Source: Misgurnus anguillicaudatus
Taxonomy: Eukaryota > Chordata > Actinopteri > Cypriniformes > Cobitidae
Assembly (NCBI RefSeq): GCF_027580225.2
Contig: NC_073352.2
Location: 37,139,501 to 37,203,500, forward strand
Direction of reading: 5' to 3'
Length of the DNA stretch: 64,000 nt
Part shown: positions 55,111 to 64,000 of the stretch, in pieces
Position numbering within the stretch: position 1 is the first letter of the stretch
How the letters are laid out: each line of letters opens with the position of its first letter
Program-made: the position numbers and the translations under genes
Notes under the pieces: generated by a model
The model's input: the letters and a program-made list of their open reading frames with translations, nothing else
Told to the model about the DNA's origin: nothing
Databases searched by the model: none

Positions 55111-55421
55111 AGATTATCTGATTCACACTCCCGAGCAGAAGGGTGCGCAAATGATTCACTGTTTCAAAGCGCTCAAAACACATAATATTGCGCCACCTGC
55201 TGGTGAAAACGTAAAAGCAACAAGATCTGAGTCCAAACATTTTACACATTTTAAAAATATGTTTAGGAAAAAAAAGTATTTAAATTAAGCCATTAGTTGT
55301 GAATTATTTGTTTTTAGTTTTATCTAGGGCAAACAAATCATTAACACTTTAATCCCCATTTTAATGATGCACATGAGTCATTGTAGCCTGCAGCATGTCC
55401 ATGTAGCAGCTGACGTATTAA

Positions 55422-55638
55422 AGGCGGAGTCCATGATGTTTGAAAGCCAATGTTGATATTTGAAATCACCTAAACAAACACGCCCCTACACCCAATAGAA
55501 TCTGGACCTTCTGTTGATAGACCCGCCCCACACATACGCAACCCGGCATTTTATTTGATTTGATTGGCTATAAGTGTGTTTTGGTAGTCGGCCCGTCTCC
55601 TTTTCCAACGCGTTTTTCAAACATCGTGGACTCCGCCT
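55422..55638. mobile_element. 217-bp TTAA-target MITE, copy 2
   Basis: Same element as 10431-10646, same orientation, with TTAA at 55418-55421 and 55639-55642. Only a few bases differ. Confidence 0.9.
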
Positions 55639-55642
55639 TTAA

Positions 55643-56290
55643 TAGTTTACTGTGGATACTTGTTATATAGTTATTTATTGTTGTATATGTATACAGGCTT
55701 GAAACTGCACCACAATGTACAAAGTTGTGTCATTTTTCTTTATTTCAGAAATTAGGTAAATCTATATGGAAAATTACAAATTATTCACATCAAGGTCTAT
55801 AAAAGTATCAAGAGTAAAAGTTAACAATATAGATTGTAATTATTTAATTTACGTGTTGAATATTAAACACCTAGTATTTAAACTATTAAATTTGCTCGTG
55901 TAACATACAGCTAAGTGTGTAAATTTGCAATGTTATTAAACATTTGCATTTTGCAATATAACGGATTATAAATTTGCAGTGGCAAATGTGTATTGTCCTA
56001 GATATAACAACAGCCACAGTTAATTGGGCACTTACTGTATGTTTGCTTTTGGCATTTTCTAGTAGAAAGGTTTTATAACACGTAGTTAAAATTGGTCTAT
56101 TCTAAACCTAAAATAAAAGTCAATGGTAACTTATAAATACATAATAACATTTCAGTTTTCGGAATAAAATACAGAATATAACACGTGCAGCTTTTAAGAC
56201 CAAGCTACAGTTGCGGAGTTTTGTACAATCACACACTTCTAAAAAGGTCTGACAGCATCTGCAACTACTTTTGAGGTAAGTGTCTATGGC
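55643..56290. other. AT-rich intergenic sequence
   Basis: No gene or element ends were recognised. It ends at the start of the tandem arrays. Confidence 0.35.
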
Positions 56291-56556
56291 GGCGACGTGC
56301 TTCTCCACGACGTTGGTCTCACGCGTCAGTGGAGGCGACGTGCTTCTCCACGACGTTGGTCTCACGCGTCAGTGGAGGCGACGTGCTTCTCCACGACGTT
56401 GGTCTCACGCGTCAGTGGAGGCAACGTGCTTCTCCACGACGTTGGTCTCACGCGTCAGTGGAGGCGACGTACTTATCCACGACGTTGGTCTCACGCGTCA
56501 GTGGAGGCGACGTACTTATCCACGACGTTGGTCTCACGCGTCAGTGGAGGCGACGT
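56291..56556 (+). repeat. 43-bp minisatellite, six copies plus a part
   Basis: Units start GGCGACGTGCTTCTCCACGA (later copies GGCGACGTACTTATCC) and contain GTTGGTCTCACGCGTCAGTG. Starts at 56291, 56334, 56377, 56420, 56463, 56506 and 56549 give an exact 43-bp period. Confidence 0.95.
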
Positions 56557-58084
56557 ATCCTTATCTCGCGTAAAAGTACACGACTGTCTCCTTTGCTTGG
56601 TTATCCGTGGCACTATCCACTCGCCATACCCGAGGGGACCTTTCGAACGAGCCCGCCCTCGACCCTCCGACCCTTTCCGCGGCCGAGATACGGCGGATCG
56701 GAAAAAAAAACGCTGGTCCGGAGTTCGCGCGCCCGTAGCGTCCGCTGCGTTCGTCCGCCGGAGGCGCGGCCGGTCTCGTTCGAAAGGTCTTTCCCGGGGC
56801 TTTCCGGCGACGCCGGCCCCGAGTCCGTGCGACCCCGTGGACCGGAGATACTTCCGGTAGAATATCCGAATTTCGTTACCGCGCCGCTCCGGCGCCTCGG
56901 GTCCGGGGCCTTCGACCTTCGGGTCGATTGGTCCGCCGGAGGGGCCCTTTCGAACGAGCCCACCCGCGAGTATCTGGCCTTTTCCGCGGCGGAGATACGG
57001 GGGGCCGTCTCCGGATTTTCCCACGGCCGCTGCTCGGGCGCCTTAAGTCCGAGGACGTCGCCCTCGGGGTCGGTCGCTCTACCCGAGGGGACCTTTCGAA
57101 CGAGCCCGCCCTCGACCCTCCGACCCTTTCCGCGGCCGAGATACGGCGGATCGAAAAAAAAAACGCTGGTCCGGAGTTCGCGCGCCCGGAGCGTCCGCTG
57201 CGTTCGTCCGCCGGAGGCGCGGCCGGTCTCGTTCGAAAGGTCTTTCCCGGGGCTTTCCGGCGACGCCGGCCCCGAGTCCGTGCGACCCCGTGGACCGGAG
57301 ATACTTCCGGTCGAATATCCGAATTTCGTTACCGCGCCGCTCCGGCGCCTCGGGCCCGGGGCCTTCGAACTTCGGGTCGGTCGGTCCGCCGGAGGGGCCC
57401 TTTCGAACGAGCCCACCCGGGAGTATCTGGCCCCTTCCGCAGCGGAGATACGGGGGGCCGTCTCCGGATTTTCCCACTGCCGCTGCTCGGGCGCCTTAAG
57501 TCCGAGGACGTCGCCCTCGAGGTCGGTCGCTCTACCCGAGGAGACCTTTCGAACGAGCCCGCCCTCGACCCTCCGACCCTTTTCGCGGCCGAGATACGGC
57601 GGTTCGAAAAAAAAAAAAACGCTAGTCCGCAGTTCGCTTGCCCGTAGCGTCCGCTGCGTTCGTCCGCCGGAGGCGCGGCCGGTCTCGTTCGAAAGGTCTC
57701 TCTCGGGGCTTTCCGTGGACGCCAGCCTCGGGTCCGTGCGACCCCGGGGGCCGGAGATACGGACTTCCACCGCTGCACCTTTAAACGGCCGTAGCTCGGG
57801 CGCCTTAAGACCGAGACCTTAGCCCTTTGGGTCCCTCATCCTCCAGGAGGGGCCCTTTCCAACGACCCCACCCACGTCTCCGTACCCCTTTCCCCGGCCG
57901 AGATACGACCCCGGGAACATCGCCCCGTCAACCCGACCACCGTGCACCCGAGGCCGGCTTTGGACCCCGCGACGGACACCCTGGAGCTCGTACCCGGCGC
58001 ACCGTTTGGTCCCTGCCATCCCACTCTTAAGCACTCCCCCACCGGACTAAGCCCCATCCTCCCGGCCCTTCTGGAGAACCAAAC

Positions 58085-58600
58085 AGTTGGTCAACCCCAA
58101 AATTTCTCCAACCGTTGGTCAACCCGAAAGATTTTCCAGCAGTTGGTCAACCTCAATCGACTTAGGTTTTGGAGCGTTCGAGTTTCCAGCAGTTGGTCAA
58201 CCTCAATCGACTTAGGTTTTGGAGTGTTCGCGTTTCCAGCAGTTGATCAACCTCAATCGACTTAGGTTTTGGAGCGTTCGCGTTTCCAGCAGTTGGTCAA
58301 CCTCAATCGACTTAGGCTCTGGAGCTTTCGCCTCTCCAGCAGTTGGTCAACCCCAACGACTTAGGCTCTTGAGCTTTTACTTCTCCAGCAGTTGGTCAAC
58401 CCCATCGACTTAGGTTCTGGGGCGTTCGCTTCTCCTGCCATAGACTTAGGTTCTAGAGCTATTGCCTCTCCGACAGTTGGTCAACCCCAATCGACTTAGG
58501 CTCTGGAGCTTTCACTTCTCCAGCAGTTGGTCAACCCCATCGACTTAGGTTCTGGAGCTTTCGCCTCTCCGACAGTTGGTCAACCCCGATCGACTTAGCT
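58085..58600 (+). repeat. 50-bp subrepeat array, first block
   Basis: About ten copies of AGTTGGTCAACCTCAATCGA followed by CTTAGGTTTTGGAGCGTTCG and CGTTTCCAGC; unit starts at 58141, 58191, 58241 and 58291 are exactly 50 bp apart. Later copies are more diverged. Confidence 0.9.
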
Positions 58601-60395
58601 ATATACCTGATGGCACCTGTTCGCCCTACCGTCCCCCGCGAAGGGGGAACCCGCCGGGTCCGCGGCCGGGAGGGTGCGCCTCGGTCGGCCTGGGGGACCG
58701 GTGATACTTCCGGTCGAAACTCCGAATTTCGTTACAGCGCCGCTCCGGCGCCTCGGGCCCGGGTCCTTCGACCTTCGGGTCGGTCGGTCCGCCGGAGGGG
58801 CCCTTTCGAACGAGCCCACCCGCGAGTATCTGGCCCTTTCCGCAGCGGAGATACGGGGTGCCGTCTCCGGATTTTCCCACGGCCGCTGCTCGGGCGCCTT
58901 AAGTCCCAGGACGTCGCCCTCGGGGTCGGTCGCTCTACCCGAGGGGACCTTTCGAACGAGCCCGCCCTCGACCCTCCGACCCTTTCCGCGGCCGAGATAC
59001 GGCGGTTCGAAAAAAAAAAAAACGCTGGTCCGGAGTTCGCGCGCCCGTAGCGTCCGCTGCGTTCGTCCGCCGGAGGCGCGGCCGGTCTCGTTCGAAAGGT
59101 CTTTCCCGGGGCTTTCCGGCGACTCCGGCCCCGAGTCCGTGCGACCCCGTGGACCGGAGATACTTCCGGTAGAATATCCGAATTTCGTTACCGCGCCGCT
59201 CCGGCGCCTCGGGTCCGGGGCCTTCGAACTTCGGGTCGATTGGTCCGCCGGAGGGGCCCTTTCGAACGAGCCCACCCGCGAGTATCTGGCCCTTTCCGCG
59301 GCGGAGATACGGGGGGCCGTCACCGGATTTTCCCACGGCCGCTGCTCGGGCGCCTTAAGTCCGAGGACGTCGCCCTCGGGGTCGGTCGCTCTATCCGAGG
59401 GGACCTTTCGAACGAGCCCGCCCTCGACCCTCCGACCCTTTCCGCGGCCGAGATACGGCGGATCGAAAAAAAAAAACGCTGGTCCGGAGTTCGCGCGCCC
59501 GTAGCGTCCGCTGCGTTCGTCCGCCGGAAGCGCGGCCGGTCTCGTTCGAAAGGTCTTTCCCGGGGCTTTCCGGCGACGCCGGCCCCGAGTCCGTGCGACC
59601 CCGGGGACCGGAGATACTTCCGGTCGAATATCCGAATTTCATTACCGCGCCGCTCCGGCCCCTCGGGTCCGGGGCCTTCGAACTTCGGGTCGGTCGGTCC
59701 GCCGGAGGGGCCCTTTCGAACGAGCCCACCGGGAGTATCTGGCCCCTTCCGCTGCGGAGATACGGTTGGCCGTCTCCGGACTTTCCCACTGCCGCTGCTC
59801 GGGCGCCTTAAGTCCGAGGACGTCGCCCTCGAGGTCGGTCGCTCTACCCGAGGAGACCTTTCGAACGAGCCCGCCCTCGACCCTCCGACCCTTTTCGCGG
59901 CCGAGATACGGCGGTTCGAAAAAAAAAAAAACGCTCGTCCGTAGTTCGCTTGCCCGTAGCGTCCGCTGCGTTCGTCCGCCGGAGGCGCGGCCGGTCTCGT
60001 TCGAAAGGTCTCTCTCGGGGCTTTCCGTGGACGCCAGCCTCGGGTCCGTGCGACCCCGGGGGCCGGAGATACGGACTTCCACCGCTGCACCTTTAAACGG
60101 CCGTAGCTCGGGCGCCTTAAGACCGAGACCTTAGCCCTTGGGTCCCTCATCCTCCAGGAGGGGTCCTTTCCAACGACCCCACCCACGTCTCCGTACCCCT
60201 TTCCCCGGCCGAGATACGACCCCGGGAACATCGCCCCGTCAACCCGACCACCGTGCACCCGAGGCCGGCTTTGGACCCCGCGACGGACACCCTGGAGCTC
60301 CTACCCGGCGCACCGTTTGGTCCCTGCCATCCCACTCTTAAGCACTCCCCCACCGGACTAAGCCCCATCCTCCCGGCCCTTCTGGAGAACCAAAC

Positions 60396-60911
60396 AGTTG
60401 GTCAACCCCAAAATTTCTCCAACCGTTGGTCAACCCGAAAGATTTTCCAGCAGTTGGTCAACCTCAATCGACTTAGGTTATGGAGCGTTCGAGTTTCCAG
60501 CAGTTGGTCAACCTCAATCGACTTAGGTTTTGGAGTGTTCGCGTTTCCAGCAGTTGGTCAACCTCAATCGACTTAGGTTTTGGAGCGTTCGCGTTTCCAG
60601 CAGTTGGTCAACCTCAATCGACTTAGGCTCTGGAGCTTTCGCCTCTCCAGCAGTTGGTCAACCCCAACGACTTAGGCTCTTGAGCTTTTACTTCTCCATC
60701 AGTTGGTCAACCCCATCGACTTAGGTTCTGGGGCGTTCGCTTCTCCTGCCATAGACTTAGGTTCTAGAGCTATCGCCTCTCCGACAGTTGGTCAACACCA
60801 ATCGACTTAGGCTCTGGAGCTTTCACTTCTCCAGCAGTTGGTCAACCCCATCGACTTAGGTTCTGGAGCTTTCGCCTCTCCGACAGTTGGTCAACCCCGA
60901 TCGACTTAGCT
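60396..60911 (+). repeat. 50-bp subrepeat array, second block
   Basis: Near-identical copy of 58085-58600, offset by 2,311 bp, including the same order of variant units. Confidence 0.9.
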
Positions 60912-63900
60912 ATATACCTGATGGCACCTGTTCGCCCTACCGTCCCCCGCGAAGGGGGAACCCGCCGGGTCCGCGGCCGGGAGGGTGCGCCTCGGTCGGC
61001 CTGGGGGACTGGAGATACTTCCGGTCGAAAATCCGAATTTCGTTACAGCGCCGCTCCGGCGCCTCGGGCCCGGGTCCTTCGACCTTCGGGTCGGTCGGTC
61101 CGCCGGAGGGGCCCTTTCGAACGAGCCCACCCGCGAGTATCTGGCCCTTTCCGCAGCGGAGATACGGGGTGCCGTCTCCGGATTTTCCCACGGCCGCTGC
61201 TCGGGCGCCTTAAGTCCCAGGACGTCGCCCTCGGGGTCGGTCGCTCTACCCGAGGGGACCTTTCGAACGAGCCCGCCCTCGACCCTCCGACCCTTTCCGC
61301 GGCCGAGATACGGCGGTTCGAAAAAAAAAAAAACGCTCGTCCGGAGTTTGCTCGCCCGTAGCGTCCGCTGCGTTCGTCCGACGGAGGCGTGACCGGTCTC
61401 GTTCGAAAGGTCTTTCCCGGGGCTTTCCGGCGACGCCGGCCCCGAGTCCGTGCGATCCCGTGGACCGGAGATACTTCCGGTCGAATATCCGAATTTCGTT
61501 ACCGCGCCGCTCCGGCACCTCGGGCCCGGGGCCTTCGACCTTCGGGTCGATTGGTCCGCCGGATGGGCCCTTTCGAACGAGCCCACCCACGAGTATCTGG
61601 CCCTTTCCGCGGCGGAGATACGGGGGGCCTTCTCCGGATTTTCCCACGGCCGCTGCTCGGGCGCCTTAAGTCCGAGGACGTCGCCCTCGGGGTCGGTCGC
61701 TCTACCCGAGGGGACCTTTCGAACGAGCCCGCCCTCGACCCTCCGACCCTTTCCGCGGCCGAGATACGGCGGATCGAAAAAAAAAAACGCTGGTCCGGAG
61801 TTCGCGCGCCCGTAGCGTCCGCTGCGTTCGTCCGCCGGAGGCGCGGCCGGTCTCGTTCGAAAGGTCTTTCCCGGGGCTTTCCGGCGACGCCGGCCCCGAG
61901 TCCGTGCGATCCCGTGGACCGGAGATACTTCCGGTCGAATATCCGAATTTCGTTACCGCGCCGCTCCGGCGCCTCGGGCCCGGGGCCTTCGACCTTCGGG
62001 TCGATTGGTCCGCCGGATGGGCCCTTTCGAACGAGCCCACCCACGAGTATCTGGCCCTTTCCGCGGCGGAGATACGGGGGGCCTTCTCCGGATTTTCCCA
62101 CGGCCGCTGCTCGGGCGCCTTAAGTCCGAGGACGTCGCCCTCGGGGTCGGTCGCTCTACCCGAGGGGACCTTTCGAACGAGCCCGCCCTCGACCCTCCGA
62201 CCCTTTCCGCGGCCGAGATACGGCGGATCGAAAAAAAAAAAACGCTGGTCCGGAGTTCGCGCGCCCGTAGCGTCCGCTGCGTTCGTCCGCCGGAGGCGCG
62301 GCCGGTCTCGTTCGAAAGGTCTTTCCCGGGGCTTTCCGGCGACGCCGGCCCCGAGTCCGTGCGACCCCGTGGACCGGAGATACTTCCGGTAGAATATCCG
62401 AATTTCGTTACCGCGCCGCTCCGGCGCCTCGGGTCCGGGGCCTTCGACCTTCGGGTCGATTGGTCCGCCGGAGGGGCCCTTTCGAACGAGCCCACCCGCG
62501 AGTATCTGGCCTTTTCCGCGGCGGAGATACGGGGGGCCGTCTCCGGATTTTCCCACGGCCGCTGCTCGGGCGCCTTAAGTCCGAGGACGTCGCCCTCGGG
62601 GTCGGTCGCTCTACCCGAGGGGACCTTTCGAACGAGCCCACCCTCGACCCTCCGACCCTTTCCGCGGCCGAGATACGGCGGATCGAAAAAAAAAAACGCT
62701 GGTCCGGAGTTCGCGCGCCCGGAGCGTCCGCTGCGTTTGTCCGCCGGAGGCGCGGCCAGTCTCGTTCGAAAGGTCTTTCCCGGGGCTTTCCGGCGACTCC
62801 GGCCCCGAGTCCGTGCGACCCCGTGGACCGGAGATACTTCCGGTCGAATATCCGAATTTCGTTACCGCGCCGCTCCGGCGCCTCGGGTCCGGGGCCTTCG
62901 ACCTTCGGGTCGGTCGGTCCGCCGGAGGGGCCCTTTCGAACGAGCCCACCCGCGAGTATCTGGCCCTTTCCGCAGCGGAGATACGGGGTGCCGTCTCCGG
63001 ATTTTCCCACGGCCGCTGCTCGGGCGCCTTAAGTCCCAGGACGTCGCCCTCGGGGTCGGTCGCTCTACCCGAGGGGACCTTTCGAACGAGCCCGCCCTCG
63101 ACCCTCCGACCCTTTCCGCGGCCGAGATACGGCGGTTCGAAAAAAAAAAAAACGCTCGTCCGGAGTTTGCTCGCCCGTAGCGTCCGCTGCGTTCGTCCGC
63201 CGGAGGCGTGACCGGTCTCGTTCGAAAGGTCTTTCCCGGGGCTTTCCGGCGACGCCGGCGCCGAGTCCGTGCGATCCCGTGGACCGGAGATACTTCCGGT
63301 CGAATATCCGAATTTCGTTACCGCGCCGCTCCGGCGCCTCGGGCCCGGGGCCTTCGACCTTCGGGTCGATTGGTCCGCCGGATGGGCCCTTTCGAACGAG
63401 CCCACCCACGAGTATCTGGCCCTTTCCGCGGCGGAGATACGGGGGGCCTTCTCCGGATTTTCCCACGGCCGCTGCTCGGGCGCCTTAAGTCCGAGGACGT
63501 CGCCCTCGGGGTCGGTCGCTCTACCCGAGGGGACCTTTCGAACGAGCCCGCCCTCGACCCTCCGACCCTTTCCGCGGCCGAGATACGGCGGATCGAAAAA
63601 AAAAAACGCTGGTCCGGAGTTCGCGCGCCCGTAGCGTCCGCTGCGTTCGTCCGCCGGAAGCGCGGCCGGTCTCGTTCGAAAGGTCTTTCCCGGGGCTTTC
63701 CGGCGACGCCGGCCCCGAGTCCGTGCAATCCCGTGGACCGGAGATACTTCCGGTCGAATATCCGAATTTCGTTACCGCGCCGCTCCGGCGCCTCGGGCCC
63801 GGGGCCTTCGACCTTCGGGTCGATTGGTCCGCCGGATGGGCCCTTTCGAACGAGCCCACCCACGAGTATCTGGCCCTTTCCGCGGCGGAGATACAGGGGG

Positions 63901-64000
63901 CCTTCTCCGGATTTTCCCACGGCCGCTGCTCGGGCGCCTTAAGTCCGAGGACGTCGCCCTCGGGGTCGGTCGCTCTACCCGAGGGGACCTTTCGAACGAG

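Larger units (their letters stand above)
56628..64000 (+). repeat. GC-rich higher-order tandem array (453-bp units in a ~2.3-kb repeat), continues past the window
   Basis: Basic units start ACCCGAGGGGACCTTTCGAA at 56628, 57081, 57534, 58937, 59393, 59846, 61248, 61704, 62158, 62613, 63067, 63523 and 63977. The period is 453-456, with the differences mainly from an A-tract after CGGATCG or CGGTTCG. Two blocks of other sequence (57770-58690 and 60080-61000) interrupt the series and repeat with a 2,311-bp offset. No rRNA, tRNA or protein gene is visible. Long open frames on both strands come from the GC content and the multiple-of-3 period. The arrangement resembles a ribosomal intergenic spacer or a satellite. 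Confidence 0.9.

Noticed and set aside
56329..63942. Many long open frames (up to about 500 codons) on both strands of the GC-rich array
   Set aside because: They follow the 453-bp repeat, occur in several frames and on both strands at once, and encode Arg/Pro/Gly/Ser-rich sequence with no domain. Stop-poor GC-rich repeats explain them.

Overview
The window is animal nuclear DNA, most likely from a teleost fish and probably a cyprinid relative. The reasons are split genes with GT-AG introns, CR1/L2-type LINEs with (TTGAA)n or (CTTGC)n tails, many hAT and TTAA-target elements, long (TC)n and (AC)n microsatellites, and a Ty3/gypsy element primed by tRNA-Ser. No bacterial genes, CRISPR arrays, tRNA genes or rRNA coding sequence were recognised.

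The main content is a large split gene on the + strand, about 5.26-53.5 kb. Conceptually joined, its 17 exons keep phase at every junction and give about 1,118 codons. In order it encodes an Ala/Pro-rich 7-residue repeat, a ~75-residue domain, a C2HC zinc finger, a second Cys/His cluster, a second copy of the ~75-residue domain, an acidic Ser/Asp linker with a 16-17-residue tandem repeat, a charged helix like that of FAF1/FAF2, a split UBX-like domain, and a complete HECT ubiquitin-ligase domain with its catalytic cysteine. One exon is interrupted by a 491-bp hAT-type element with an exact 8-bp target duplication, so this allele may be broken. About 3.4 kb upstream, same strand, lie the last two exons (1223-1839) of an integrase-like gene.

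The introns are packed with transposable elements. 15.96-26.3 kb: a 5'-truncated LINE split by an 8.4-kb Ty3/gypsy element on the minus strand with 2.6-kb LTRs. 29.4-31.55 kb: a second LINE split by a 909-bp TTAA element; its tail ends 18 bp before an exon. 36.0-42.2 kb: an apparently intact two-ORF LINE. 45.57-47.98 kb: a piggyBac-like element holding an inverted, 98%-identical 197-bp copy of a HECT exon, with a long palindromic TTAA element nested inside it. Smaller elements with clear target duplications are scattered throughout.

From 56.29 kb to the window end there is no gene. A 43-bp minisatellite leads into a very GC-rich array: ~453-bp units (each a degenerate trimer of ~150-bp monomers) combined with a unique block and a 50-bp repeat array into a ~2,311-bp higher-order repeat. 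It resembles a ribosomal intergenic spacer or a satellite, but no rRNA sequence is present to decide.
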